From Oceanibacterium hippocampi (GTDB taxonomy: Bacteria; Pseudomonadota; Alphaproteobacteria; Sneathiellales; Sneathiellaceae): a DNA stretch of 64,000 nucleotides. The notes under the pieces were generated by a model. That model did no database searches. It had not been told where the DNA came from and worked only from the letters and a program-made list of their open reading frames with translations. Shown here one piece after another: positions 40,635-49,079 of this stretch; position 1 is the stretch's first letter; each line of letters opens with the position of its first letter. The position numbers and the translations under genes were made by a program. The stretch is taken from the NCBI RefSeq assembly GCF_900172325.1, contig NZ_FWFR01000002.1, positions 744,001 through 808,000 on the forward strand. The letters run 5' to 3'.

Positions 40635-41759
40635 TCAGCCCCGGGCCGCGGCGCGCGGGCCGGCCTCGATCCTCTCGATGAGCCGCCGCGTCACGTCCCG
40701 CGTCCCCATGTTGCCGCCGAATTCCATCGGCCGGAGCTCGTTGGCGGTGAACCCGTCGAGGATCGCCCCGTCGATGACCGCCGCCGCCGCCGCAAGCGAG
40801 CGGTTTCCCGATTTCTCCCCGAGATAATCGAGCATGAGGGCGGCACTCAGAATTGCCGCCATCGGATTAGCCATGTCACGCCCGGCGATGTCCGGCGCCG
40901 AACCATGTGCCGGCTGGAACAGTCCGTGCGCCTCGCCGATCTCGCCACAGGCGGCCATGCCCATGCCGCCGACCAGTCCCCCGGCGAGATCCGAGAGAAT
41001 GTCGCCGAACATGTTCTCCGTGACCATCACATCGAATTCCCACGGCCGGCGGACCAGGTCGAGCGCCTGGGCATCGACGTAATTGTAGGACACCTCGATA
41101 TCGGGGAAGTCCGCCCGGCGCTCGTCGAAGATCCGGCGAAAGAAGGCCATGGAATTGAACACATTCGCCTTGTCCACGCAGGTGACCCGGCCGACACCGC
41201 CGCGCGCCTTTCGCTTCCGCGCCAGGCCGAAGGCGAAATCGTGAAGCTTCTCGGTCGTCGGCCGAGTGATCCGCAGCACGTCCTGAACCTCGTCGTCGGT
41301 CACGACGGGACTGCGGCCATGAACGGCGGCGGAATAGAAAAGCCCCTCGGTGGACTCCCGCACGATGACCAGATCGATATTGGCGGCGCGCGGATCGGCA
41401 AGCCGGCGCGGGGCGTTCGGATAGGCCCTGACCGGCCGGACCCCGGCATAAAGCTGGAACCGTTCGCGCAGGCGAAGATGCGGCGCGATCTCGGTCCCGT
41501 CAGGATGGCGGATCTCCGGCCACCCGATGGCGCCCAGAAAGATGGCGTCCGCCTCGCCCGCCGCCTCTTCCCCGCCCGGCTCCACGTCGCGACCCGTTTC
41601 GGCGAAATACCGCGCACCGGCACGGATCGGTCGAAGATCGAGCGCGAATCCCCCGACCCGGCGCTGCGCCGCCTCGGCGACAGCGAGGGCGGATTCGGCG
41701 ACATCGACGCCGATGCCGTCTCCCTTGATTACAGAAACGCGGTAGTGCGGGACGCTCAT
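40635..41759 (-). CDS. Tartrate/isopropylmalate-type beta-decarboxylating dehydrogenase
   Basis: The ATG at 41759 lies 8 nt after AAGGA and gives 374 residues (MSVPHYRVSVIKGDGIG); a longer start at 41783 has a poor ribosome binding site. The family motifs are clear: IKGDGIGVDV, LRLRERFQLYAGVRPVR with substrate arginines, VIVRESTEGLFYS, CVDKANVFNSM, NYVDAQALDLV and ENMFGDILSDLAGGLVGGMG. The tail LFQPAHGSAPDIAGR binds NAD. Members include tartrate dehydrogenase, D-malate dehydrogenase and isopropylmalate dehydrogenase; the VRESTEG and absence of leucine genes favour the tartrate/malate type. It is divergent from the TRAP operon with a strong promoter in between. Confidence 0.9.
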   Translation of the reverse strand: MSVPHYRVSVIKGDGIGVDVAESALAVAEAAQRRVGGFALDLRPIRAGARYFAETGRDVEPGGEEAAGEADAIFLGAIGWPEIRHPDGTEIAPHLRLRERFQLYAGVRPVRAYPNAPRRLADPRAANIDLVIVRESTEGLFYSAAVHGRSPVVTDDEVQDVLRITRPTTEKLHDFAFGLARKRKARGGVGRVTCVDKANVFNSMAFFRRIFDERRADFPDIEVSYNYVDAQALDLVRRPWEFDVMVTENMFGDILSDLAGGLVGGMGMAACGEIGEAHGLFQPAHGSAPDIAGRDMANPMAAILSAALMLDYLGEKSGNRSLAAAAAVIDGAILDGFTANELRPMEFGGNMGTRDVTRRLIERIEAGPRAAARG

Positions 41760-41852
41760 CGCGGCGGTCCTTCTGTCAGTCATCCTGGATCGGTCCGAAC
41801 CTCTCGGTCCGGGCGCGCGGCGCCTGTCGCTCCGCCCGTGTCGGGAACTTTA

Positions 41853-41889
41853 ATGCATACGTTGACAGATGCGCAATTGCATTTATTAT
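41853..41889 (+). promoter_or_regulatory. Sigma-70-like promoter with overlapping candidate GntR operator
   Basis: A near-consensus promoter TTGACA (41862-41867), 16 nt spacer, TATTAT (41884-41889) precedes the second TRAP operon (dctP at 41991). The decamer ATGCATACGT (41853-41862) overlaps its -35 box and recurs with one change (ATGTATACGT) at 46889-46898 before the MBL/OtnK/OtnC genes. GntR regulators commonly bind such GTATAC-type sequences, and a GntR gene lies at 45007. Confidence 0.65.
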
Positions 41890-41990
41890 CTGGTTCCGCG
41901 GCCCATACCACAGTTCGACCATCAACCAAATAAGAGGGCGGCGTTCGCACGGCAGCGCTCCGCCGCGAAGAAATAACAAGGGAGAGAACG

Positions 41991-43016
41991 ATGTCTTTGG
42001 AACAAAACTTGAGAAAGGCCCGCAGCGCGGCGATCGCGGCGTCAGTATTCTGCGCAGCCCTGTCGGCGTACTCGGTTGCGGATGCCGCGACCGTTCTCAA
42101 ATTCAGCCATACCGACAATCCCGGCGGCTCGCGACAGGCCGCCGCCGAGGTATTCGCGGAAAAGGTCAAGACCTACACTGACGGCCGGTACGAGATCAGG
42201 ATCTTCCCGGCGGGACAGCTCGCCAACGACCCGAAGGCGATCGAGCAGCTTCAGCTCGGTGGCATCGACTTCACAGTGACGGCGACCGGCAGCTATGCGA
42301 CCCACCTGCCGGCGCTCAACCTGACGGCCATGCCGTTCCTGGTCGACACCTACGAGCAGGGCTGGGACTTCTACGACAACTCCCCATGGCTGCAGGCGCG
42401 CTTTGACGAACTTCCATCGAAGGGTTTCCGCGTCCTCTCGACGTGGGAAGCCGGGTTCCGCAGCTTCACCACCACGATGCCGCTGACTTCGCCGGCCGAC
42501 GCGGCGGGCAAGAAGATGCGGGTATTCCCCAACGACATGATCCGCTGGACGATGGAAGCGATCGGCTTCCAGACCGTCGTCATGCCGATCACGGACGTCT
42601 ACCTGGCCATTCAGCAGGGAACGGTCAACGGCCAGGAGAACCCGGTCGACACGATCCGTTCCCTGCGCTTCTACGAAGTGGCGCCGAACATCACCCTGAC
42701 CCGGCACGTCTATAGCCCGCTTCCGCTGACAGTGGCGGAAAAGACCTGGCAGAAGTTCTCCGATGCCGACAAGGAAGCGGTCCGCAAGGCAGCGATGGAA
42801 GCCGCCGCTTTCAGCCGCAATCTGGTGCGCCAGTCGGTCGACTCGCAGCTCGACGAGATGAAGGCCGCCGGCGCGACAGTGACGAAGCCCGAGATCGGGC
42901 CCTTCCGCGATGCGGTCGCCCCGGTCTACGACAAGGCCCGAGGCGTCTATGGCGACGCGGTCGACGAAGTCCTTGCCGAGGCGGCTGAAGTTCGCAAGAA
43001 ATTCCCGGCGAACTGA
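41991..43016 (+). CDS. dctP: TRAP transporter substrate-binding protein, DctP
   Basis: This 341-residue binding protein has a signal peptide (to about residue 32, SVADA|AT) and the DctP pattern: VLKFSHTDNPGGSRQAAAEV, FAEKVKTYTDGRYEIRIFPAGQL and KKMRVFPNDMIRWTMEAIG, holding the conserved substrate Arg. GTVNGQENPVDTI is the second family hallmark. A GGGAGAG ribosome binding site lies 5 nt before the ATG. It is the first gene of the plus-strand TRAP operon; an excellent promoter lies 100 nt upstream. The substrate is likely an organic or sugar acid, given neighbouring OtnK/OtnC and the tartrate-type dehydrogenase. Confidence 0.95.
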   Translation: MSLEQNLRKARSAAIAASVFCAALSAYSVADAATVLKFSHTDNPGGSRQAAAEVFAEKVKTYTDGRYEIRIFPAGQLANDPKAIEQLQLGGIDFTVTATGSYATHLPALNLTAMPFLVDTYEQGWDFYDNSPWLQARFDELPSKGFRVLSTWEAGFRSFTTTMPLTSPADAAGKKMRVFPNDMIRWTMEAIGFQTVVMPITDVYLAIQQGTVNGQENPVDTIRSLRFYEVAPNITLTRHVYSPLPLTVAEKTWQKFSDADKEAVRKAAMEAAAFSRNLVRQSVDSQLDEMKAAGATVTKPEIGPFRDAVAPVYDKARGVYGDAVDEVLAEAAEVRKKFPAN

Positions 43017-43025
43017 GTGTGACGA

Positions 43026-43067
43026 AGGGGTTGCGTCCATCGGCGGCATAGTCGCGGCGCAACCCCT
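43026..43067 (+). terminator. Stem-loop after dctP (intercistronic)
   Basis: AGGGGTTGCG (43026-43035) and CGCAACCCCT (43058-43067) form a perfect 10 bp stem with a 22 nt loop, starting 10 nt after the dctP stop and 54 nt before dctQ. There is no T-run. I infer an mRNA-stabilising or attenuating element that raises the binding protein above the permease, as at other transporter genes in this window. Confidence 0.65.
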
Positions 43068-43120
43068 CGACCGCATCGACATCCATTCCCGCGTCGCTTC
43101 TCCGGAGAGTATGCAAGGCT

Positions 43121-43666
43121 ATGGACTATCGAGGCCGCTATCCGGCTCCCCTCAGGCAGCTATCCATGGTCATCGACGGCATGCTGGCGATCGGCGGGCT
43201 TGCCATCGTTATCATCGTCTTCGTCAACGCCGTACTCCGTGGCGCGGCCGGTTTCGACCTCTCCTGGTCGCTGGAAGTCGTCCAGTTCCTTCTGTTGTGG
43301 CTGACTTTTCTGGGTTGCGCGGCCGCCTCGGCCCGCGGCGCCCACATGCGCGTCACGGAGGTCGTCTCGAACCTTGTTCCAGCGCCCTTGCACTGGCCGC
43401 TCACGGTGGCCATCGACGTGCTCATCGCGGTTCTCTTGTGCAGCATGATCGTCAACGGGGTGAATATCTCGGCGCATACCTGGGCGCAGCTCACGACGGT
43501 GCTCTACTGGCCGGTCGGCCTGCACTATGCCTCCCTTCCGGTCGGCATGAGCGTCACCCTGCTGTTCCACGTCGTGAATTTCCTCATCGATCTGCGGGCC
43601 CGGAAATCCGGCGTCTTCGCCGGCTCCGCCGGGCCGGATGCGAATGACTGGGAAGACTTCGAATGA
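43121..43666 (+). CDS. dctQ: TRAP transporter small permease, DctQ
   Basis: This 181-residue protein has four membrane helices (about 17-37, 50-70, 90-110, 130-155), the DctQ pattern. Helix 2 holds SWSLEVVQFLLLWLTFLGCA followed by RGAHMRVT, the conserved loop that contacts the large permease. Its stop overlaps the dctM start (ATGA), so both are translationally coupled. The ribosome binding site is modest (AAGG close to the ATG, GGAGAG farther upstream). It bridges the binding protein and the large permease. Confidence 0.9.
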   Translation: MDYRGRYPAPLRQLSMVIDGMLAIGGLAIVIIVFVNAVLRGAAGFDLSWSLEVVQFLLLWLTFLGCAAASARGAHMRVTEVVSNLVPAPLHWPLTVAIDVLIAVLLCSMIVNGVNISAHTWAQLTTVLYWPVGLHYASLPVGMSVTLLFHVVNFLIDLRARKSGVFAGSAGPDANDWEDFE

Positions 43667-44946
43667 TCCTCCTGTTCGTATGCGCGCTCTTCCTGGTCAG
43701 CGTCTTCCTCGGGATCCCGCTGGTCTGGGCAATCCTCATCACGGCGGTCGTCCCGATCTTCGTCTTCGACCTCGGCTATCCGCTGCAGGCCGTCTATCTC
43801 AACTTCATCGGCGGCGTTGAACCGATCCATTTCATCGCCATCCCCCTGTTCATAGTCGCCGGCGAGATGATGAGCCGCGGCGGCGTGGGACAACGCATCA
43901 TCGACTTCGCTCGGGCCGCTTTCGGATTCCTGCCGGGCGGGCTTGGCTTCGTCGTTGTCGGCGCCTCCATGCTGTTCGGCGGCATATCGGGCTCGGCCAT
44001 CGCCGATTCCGCGGCCATCGGGTCGGTGATGATCCCGAACATGGCAAAACAGGGCTACAAGCGGTCGTTCGCCGGCGGCCTGGTCGCCGCCGCCGGCACG
44101 GTCGGGATCATCATTCCGCCATCGATCCCGATGTTGATCTACGGCTTCGTCGCCAATGTCTCGGTTGCCGACCTCTTCATCGGCGGCATCATTCCGGGCC
44201 TGATCTTCGGCCTGTTCTTCATGGCCGTCTGCTATTACGTCGGCAAGAAGACCGGGTGCGATCCGGGCGGCCGCATGGTATCCAAGCGGGAACTGTGGCG
44301 CACCTTCATCGCTTCGGCACCCGCGCTGTTCATGCCGATCCTCATTCTCGGCGGGATCTTCAGCGGCTTCATGACGCCGACCGAGGCGGCCGCCTTCGCG
44401 GTGGTCTACGGATTCGTTGTCACCGTGGTCATCTACCGCGACTTCTCGCTGCGGGACCTGCCGAAGCTAATCATCGATTCCTTCGTCACCAGCGCGATCG
44501 TGATGGTCGTGATCGGCGCGACCAGCGTGCTTGGCTGGCTAATCACCCTGGAGCAGATGCCCCAGATACTGGTCCGCTTCGTCGAGGCGGTGTCGTCCGA
44601 TCAGATCACCTTCCTGCTGCTGGTGAATGTCGTTCTGCTGATCCTCGGACTGGTGCTGGACCCGGTTCCAGCGATCCTGCTGACGGCACCGCTGTTCGTT
44701 CCCACCGCGATCAGCTTCGGCGTCGACCCGGTCCATCTCGGCGTCATCATGACCTGCAACGTCGCGGTCGGTCTCTTCACGCCACCGGTCGGCGCGACCC
44801 TCTACGTCGCTTCGCGGATTTCCGGTGTGGGGGTTCTCTCGATCGCCCGGTCGATGATGCCGCTCTACCTCGTCGCGATCTGCGCGCTGATGCTCGTGAC
44901 CTACGTCCCGGCGACGACGATGACCCTGGTCGAGTATTTCAGGTAG
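43663..44946 (+). CDS. dctM: TRAP transporter large permease, DctM
   Basis: This 427-residue protein shows DctM motifs: LFLVSVFLGIPLVWAILITA at the N-terminus, FGGISGSAIADSAAIGSVMIP near 104-124 and GIIIPPSIPMLIYG near 148-161. TPPVGATLYVASRISGV near the C-terminus completes the sodium/solute path seen in other DctM proteins. The gene starts 4 nt inside dctQ. It converges with the GntR gene, with 60 nt and a small hairpin between. With the neighbouring kinase and aldolase genes it supports an acid-sugar or organic-acid uptake role. Confidence 0.95.
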   Translation: MILLFVCALFLVSVFLGIPLVWAILITAVVPIFVFDLGYPLQAVYLNFIGGVEPIHFIAIPLFIVAGEMMSRGGVGQRIIDFARAAFGFLPGGLGFVVVGASMLFGGISGSAIADSAAIGSVMIPNMAKQGYKRSFAGGLVAAAGTVGIIIPPSIPMLIYGFVANVSVADLFIGGIIPGLIFGLFFMAVCYYVGKKTGCDPGGRMVSKRELWRTFIASAPALFMPILILGGIFSGFMTPTEAAAFAVVYGFVVTVVIYRDFSLRDLPKLIIDSFVTSAIVMVVIGATSVLGWLITLEQMPQILVRFVEAVSSDQITFLLLVNVVLLILGLVLDPVPAILLTAPLFVPTAISFGVDPVHLGVIMTCNVAVGLFTPPVGATLYVASRISGVGVLSIARSMMPLYLVAICALMLVTYVPATTMTLVEYFR

Positions 44947-44958
44947 GCGATCGCGGAA

Positions 44959-44978
44959 GCCCGGGCGCCGATCCGGGC
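44959..44978. terminator. Small hairpin between convergent dctM and GntR
   Basis: GCCCGG (44959-44964) and CCGGGC (44973-44978) form a 6 bp stem with an 8 nt loop in the 60 nt between the convergent genes. No T-run; weak support as a terminator. Confidence 0.3.
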
Positions 44979-45006
44979 CGGGCGCGGCGCGGCAGCCACT
45001 GGCCCG

Positions 45007-45723
45007 CTACACCTGATGGAAGCCGTGCTTCTGCAGCAGGTCGATGATGAGATGCATGGCTTCCTTGCGATGGGCCGTGTGCAGGGCCCGGGCCCGCTTC
45101 TGATCACCCGCCACGATGGCCTCGAACAGGGCCTTGTGATCACTGTTCGATCGGGTCGGCGACGGCCTCAGGTGAACCGTCAGCATGCGCGCCCGGTGAA
45201 CCTGATCGTTGTATGATTCCACCAGGGCCTGCAGGCGGCGATTGCCCGACATGGCGACAAGCAGGTCGTGGAACCGCTTGTCGGCCGCCGCCCAGCGATC
45301 CCGATCGTCGGTCGCGAGCGCGGCATCCATTTCGTTCAGGGCCCCCTCGACGTTCGCGATTTCCTTCTTCGATAGCTTGCGCGCAGCGGCCTGTTGCGCC
45401 GCCAGCCCCTCCAGTTCCGTCAGGATCTCGTAGATCTCGGTCATGTCCTGCGTCGACAGCGGCAGAATGCGCACGCCGCGCCGCGGGCGGATCTCCACCA
45501 GGCCCTGCGCCTCGAGCATGACGGCGGCCTCCCGTACCGGGGTCCGGGACATGTCGAGCATCTCGGCGAGCTCGGACTCGAGATAGCTCGATCCCGGCGG
45601 CAGGCGGTTGCTGACGATCATCTCCCTGAGAGCGACAAGTGCGCGCTGTGTCTGCGAAGGAGATTGGGCCGCGCCGACAGGGGCGCGCCCGGCCCCGGCG
45701 CGGGATGCTTCGCTCTGTCTCAT
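45007..45723 (-). CDS. GntR family transcriptional regulator (FCD type)
   Basis: The ATG at 45723 overlaps the stop of the upstream oxidoreductase gene (ATGA), giving 238 residues; longer in-frame starts lie inside that gene. After about 25 low-complexity residues the winged helix appears: LPPGSSYLESELAEMLDMSR and TPVREAAVMLEAQGLVEIRP. The FCD domain (about 90-225) includes DKRFHDLLVAMSGN and SDHKALFEAI with the metal-type Asp/His residues. It is co-transcribed with the Gfo/Idh gene. It probably controls the TRAP and MBL-OtnK-OtnC units, whose promoters share the ATGYATACGT decamer. An acid-sugar effector is likely. Confidence 0.92.
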   Translation of the reverse strand: MRQSEASRAGAGRAPVGAAQSPSQTQRALVALREMIVSNRLPPGSSYLESELAEMLDMSRTPVREAAVMLEAQGLVEIRPRRGVRILPLSTQDMTEIYEILTELEGLAAQQAAARKLSKKEIANVEGALNEMDAALATDDRDRWAAADKRFHDLLVAMSGNRRLQALVESYNDQVHRARMLTVHLRPSPTRSNSDHKALFEAIVAGDQKRARALHTAHRKEAMHLIIDLLQKHGFHQV

Positions 45724-46781
45724 GAATTCAGCTCGATCCTCCGGCCACGTTCCGCTGATTCGTACAGCGCCGACTCTATCCGCATGTTCCGCAAATAGGG
45801 AGCCGCCTGGTTCTCCAGGGTCTCCCCGTGGAGAAGGCCGGCCACGACGTGGCGTTGCAGGGCGGCGACGCAGTCCCCGCCGAAGGCCTTGCTTTCCGGA
45901 GGTTCCGCCAGGGGCCGCCACGCAGCGGCGCCATGCTCCCGGACGGCAAGCCCGCCGTCGCCGAGCAGACGGATCTCGCCGCCTGTGCCCTCGACGTAGC
46001 ACTCGCCCATGGTCAAACGCCGGTCGGCGGCGGCATGGTCGAGCAGGCGATTTCCGTCGAACAGCGCTCTGGCGCCATTGTCGTAGCCGAAGACGAAATA
46101 GCCCGCGTCCTCGCCCCTGACAGCCGGGTTGAGGCGGCGCAGATCCGCGTAAACGCTGGACGGCTCGCCGAGCAGGAAACGGAAGGTGTCGATCCAGTGG
46201 ACACCGGTCTCGTGCAGCAGGAAACGCGGCATGTGCCGGAAATAGGGTTGCCGGTCGAGATAGGCATCCTGCCCCTGCCCGTCGCCCGGACGGAGCCGGA
46301 AGGTCACCTGCAGGACCTCGCCGAGGCGGCCGGAAGCGATCTCCTCGCGGATGCGCCGATACCAGGGCTGGAAGCGGAAATTCTCGTGCACGATCAGCGG
46401 CACCGCGGCGGTCTCGGCCAGCGCGACCGCGCGTCCGGCTGTCTCCAGGTCCCCGCAGAAGGGCTTCTGGCAGATGATCGCCTTGGCACCGGCCTCGATC
46501 GCCAGGGCGATCATGTCGAAATGGGTTTCGGGAGGAGAGACGATGTCGACGACGTCCGGCTGCAGTTCGCGCAGCATCCGGGCGGGATCGTCATAGGCTC
46601 CCACCCCCACGGCGCGGGCTCGTGAGAGGTCGACGTCGGCGACCGCGATCAGCCGGCAGTGCTCGATGCGCTGCCACGCGTCATAATGGAAGCGGCTGAA
46701 ATATCCGGCACCGATGCCGGCAACGACGAGATCCGGTACATCCCTCTGCCGGTTGCCCGTACGCTGCGATCCGCCTGTCAT
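45720..46781 (-). CDS. Gfo/Idh/MocA family oxidoreductase
   Basis: I choose the ATG at 46781 (MTGGSQRTGNRQRDVPD), 353 residues, since the longer TTG frame at 46877 has no support. The N-terminal Rossmann fold shows VAGIGAGYFSRFHYDAW and LIAVADVDLSRARAVG; the family EKP motif reads ICQKPF, keeping the lysine. The C-terminal half shows HETGVHWIDTFRFLLGEP, with the catalytic-type His/Asp. Such NAD(P)-dependent enzymes oxidise sugars, sugar acids or inositols. It is the first gene of the minus-strand pair with GntR and is divergent from the MBL gene. It may supply the oxidation step lacking in the OtnK/OtnC pathway here. Confidence 0.88.
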   Translation of the reverse strand: MTGGSQRTGNRQRDVPDLVVAGIGAGYFSRFHYDAWQRIEHCRLIAVADVDLSRARAVGVGAYDDPARMLRELQPDVVDIVSPPETHFDMIALAIEAGAKAIICQKPFCGDLETAGRAVALAETAAVPLIVHENFRFQPWYRRIREEIASGRLGEVLQVTFRLRPGDGQGQDAYLDRQPYFRHMPRFLLHETGVHWIDTFRFLLGEPSSVYADLRRLNPAVRGEDAGYFVFGYDNGARALFDGNRLLDHAAADRRLTMGECYVEGTGGEIRLLGDGGLAVREHGAAAWRPLAEPPESKAFGGDCVAALQRHVVAGLLHGETLENQAAPYLRNMRIESALYESAERGRRIELNS

Positions 46782-46870
46782 GCTCGATTGCGCTCTGCCT
46801 TCTTGAACTTCCACTCCCTCGGGATGGTCCGTGGGCCGAACCGATCCTTGTATATGCGGGCGCGGGAGAA

Positions 46871-46898
46871 TTGACAATGAATTTTATTATGTATACGT
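46871..46898 (+). promoter_or_regulatory. Candidate promoter and GntR operator before MBL-otnK-otnC
   Basis: TTGACA (46871-46876), 15 nt, TATACG (46892-46897) can serve as a promoter for the MBL-OtnK-OtnC unit. ATGTATACGT (46889-46898) overlaps the -10 element and matches the decamer at 41853-41862 in 9 of 10 positions. The surrounding 40 nt are clearly AT-rich against the GC-rich flanks. Confidence 0.55.
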
Positions 46899-46998
46899 CA
46901 TTGGCTGAACAGCCATGTGGCGCCGCCCGCCGGGCTTGCCTGACAAGGGCGAAGGGGGCACGCCGGAAATGGCGCGGGATCTCGCGGGAGGGGCTGCA

Positions 46999-47814
46999 AT
47001 GGACGTCGTCTGGCAGGTATTCGCGGTCAAATACGCCGAACGCAACGGGCGCACACGTCAGGACTCCTTCATTCTCGATGACGACCACGCGACGCCCCAC
47101 GCCATGGACTATTTCATCTGGATCCTGAAGTCGTCGGCCGGTGTCATCGTCGTCGATACCGGCTATGACCGGAGCGAGGGCGAGCGCCGCGGCCGCCCCA
47201 TCCTGCGCGACCCGGGCGACGCGATTGCCGCCGTCGGCATCGACCCGATGGCCGTCGAAAACCTGATCATCACACACATGCATTATGACCATGCTGGCGC
47301 GCTCGACCGCTTTCCCCGGGCGACGGTCCATATCCAGGAAACGGAGATGGCCTTCGTCACCGGACCCTGCATGTGCCATGAGCACCTGCGGAAGCCGTTC
47401 ACCGCGGAACATGCCTGCCAGATGGTCCGGCGGCTGTTCGAGGGCCGGGTCCAGTTCCACAACGGCGACGGCATCGTCGCGCCGGGGGTGAGCATCCACC
47501 GCATCGGCGGACATACCCGGGGATTGCAGGTCGTGCGTGTCCGGACCGAGGCCGGATGGCTTTGCCTTGCCTCCGACGCCTCGCATTACTACGAGAATTT
47601 CCTTCGCGCGAAACCGTTCCCCATCGTCGTCGATCTCGCCGCCATGCTGGATGGCTTCCGCCGCATTCAATCGCTTGCGGACAAGCCGTCGCTGGTCATC
47701 CCCGGACACGACCCGCTGGTCTTCAGCTATTTCGATCCTCCGGCCGGCGGCCCTGACTTCGTGCTGCGGCTCGATCAGGGTCCGGCCCGGCCGGTCGCCG
47801 GAACGGGGCGCTGA
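46999..47814 (+). CDS. MBL-fold metallohydrolase (lactonase-like)
   Basis: The ATG at 46999 follows GGGAGG by about 7 nt and gives 271 residues. The metallo-beta-lactamase motif is THMHYDHAG (His93, His95, Asp97, His98), followed by GGHTRGLQ and ASDASHYYENF, with further ligand His and Asp. The HMHYDHAG, KPF and HYYENF pattern matches the N-acyl-homoserine-lactonase-like branch of the MBL family. It is the first gene of the unit with otnK and otnC. In this context opening of a sugar-acid lactone is more likely than quorum quenching, but the latter cannot be excluded. Confidence 0.88.
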   Translation: MDVVWQVFAVKYAERNGRTRQDSFILDDDHATPHAMDYFIWILKSSAGVIVVDTGYDRSEGERRGRPILRDPGDAIAAVGIDPMAVENLIITHMHYDHAGALDRFPRATVHIQETEMAFVTGPCMCHEHLRKPFTAEHACQMVRRLFEGRVQFHNGDGIVAPGVSIHRIGGHTRGLQVVRVRTEAGWLCLASDASHYYENFLRAKPFPIVVDLAAMLDGFRRIQSLADKPSLVIPGHDPLVFSYFDPPAGGPDFVLRLDQGPARPVAGTGR

Positions 47815-47816
47815 CC

Positions 47817-49079
47817 GTGCTGCTCGGCTGTATCGCGGACGATCTGACCGGGGCCACCGACCTGGCGCTGATGCTGGCACGCGAAGGCATGCGCACGGTG
47901 CAGGTGAACGGCCTGCCCGAGGCATGCGCCCCGGCACCGGAGGCGGACGCCATCGTGGTCGCCCTGAAATCGCGCACGGTCGAGGCGGCGGAGGCCGTTT
48001 CCTGGTCTCTGGCAGCCCTCGACTGGTTGCGGGCGGCGGGCGCCCGGCGGTTCTTCTTCAAGTATTGCTCGACCTTCGATTCCAGCGACCGCGGCAATAT
48101 CGGCCCGGTCGCCGAGGCTCTGCTCGAGTCGCTCGGCGCGCCACTGGCGATCGCCTGCCCCGCCTTCCCGGCCAACGGGCGAAGCGTCTATCGCGGGCAT
48201 CTCTTCATCGGCGACCGGCTGCTCTCCGACTCGCCCATGCGCGACCATCCGTTGACGCCGATGCTCGACAGCAACCTCGTGGCCGTGCTCCAGCGACAGA
48301 GCCGGGGGCCGGTCGGGCTGGTTTCCTGCGAGACGGTCGAGGCCGGCGCCGAAGCCGTCGCCGACGCGCTGCGCGCGGCCGCCGATGCCGGCAGGCGCCT
48401 GATGATCGTTGACGCCATCAGCGACGGTCACCTTCGGGTTATCGGCGCCGCGGTGGCCGACAGCCTGCTGGTCACCGGCGGCTCGGGCGTCGCCCTCGGC
48501 CTGCCGGCGGCATGGCGCGCCCGGGGTCTGCTGCAGGGCCCGGCCCGGGAGGCCGCGATCGAGGCGCCTGCGGGCCCCGCGATCGTCGTGGCGGGGAGCT
48601 GTTCGGCGGCGACCCGAGCCCAGGTCGAAGCGGCACGAGCGGTCATGCCGCACCTGCAGATCGATGCCAGACGCCTGCACGAGGATCCGGCGGAGATCGA
48701 CCGCGCCTGCGCCTGGGTGCGGGATCATCTCGGATCGCGTCCCCTGCTCGTCTATTCCTCCGCCACGCCGGATCTGGTCGAACTCCTGCAGCGGAAGCTC
48801 GGCCGGGAACGCGCCGGCAGCCTGGTGGAATCCGCCCTCGCCCGGCTCGCCGAAACCGCTGTCGGCGCCGGCGCCCGGCGGATCGTCGTGGCTGGCGGCG
48901 AGACCTCCGGCGCCGTCATGGCCGCGCTCGGGGTCCGGCAATTGACGATAGGCCAGGAGATCGACCCCGGCGTTCCCTGGACCCGTTCCGTCGACGGCCC
49001 CGATCTTGCGCTGGCGCTGAAGTCGGGGAACTTCGGGTCGGAGGATTTCTTCGCGAAGGCTCTCGGGATGCTGGCGTGA
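47817..49079 (+). CDS. otnK: Four-carbon acid sugar kinase OtnK (DUF1537 family)
   Basis: The frame starts with GTG 2 nt after the MBL stop and gives 420 residues. The N-terminal domain opens LLGCIADDLTGATDLALMLA, then VVALKSRTVEAAEAV, FFFKYCSTFDSSDRGNIGPV and IACPAFPANGRSVYRGHLFIG, all hallmarks of OtnK-type kinases. The C-terminal nucleotide-binding half shows VVAGGETSGAVMAAL and GPDLALALKSGNFG. OtnK phosphorylates 3-oxo-tetronates at the 4-hydroxyl in L-threonate, D-threonate or D-erythronate catabolism. The otnC aldolase gene follows with a 4 nt overlap, confirming the pathway type. Confidence 0.95.
   Translation: MLLGCIADDLTGATDLALMLAREGMRTVQVNGLPEACAPAPEADAIVVALKSRTVEAAEAVSWSLAALDWLRAAGARRFFFKYCSTFDSSDRGNIGPVAEALLESLGAPLAIACPAFPANGRSVYRGHLFIGDRLLSDSPMRDHPLTPMLDSNLVAVLQRQSRGPVGLVSCETVEAGAEAVADALRAAADAGRRLMIVDAISDGHLRVIGAAVADSLLVTGGSGVALGLPAAWRARGLLQGPAREAAIEAPAGPAIVVAGSCSAATRAQVEAARAVMPHLQIDARRLHEDPAEIDRACAWVRDHLGSRPLLVYSSATPDLVELLQRKLGRERAGSLVESALARLAETAVGAGARRIVVAGGETSGAVMAALGVRQLTIGQEIDPGVPWTRSVDGPDLALALKSGNFGSEDFFAKALGMLA

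Noticed and set aside
46999-47814. Quorum-quenching AHL lactonase
   Set aside because: The fold matches this branch, but its operon with otnK and otnC favours a sugar-lactone substrate; kept only as an alternative.
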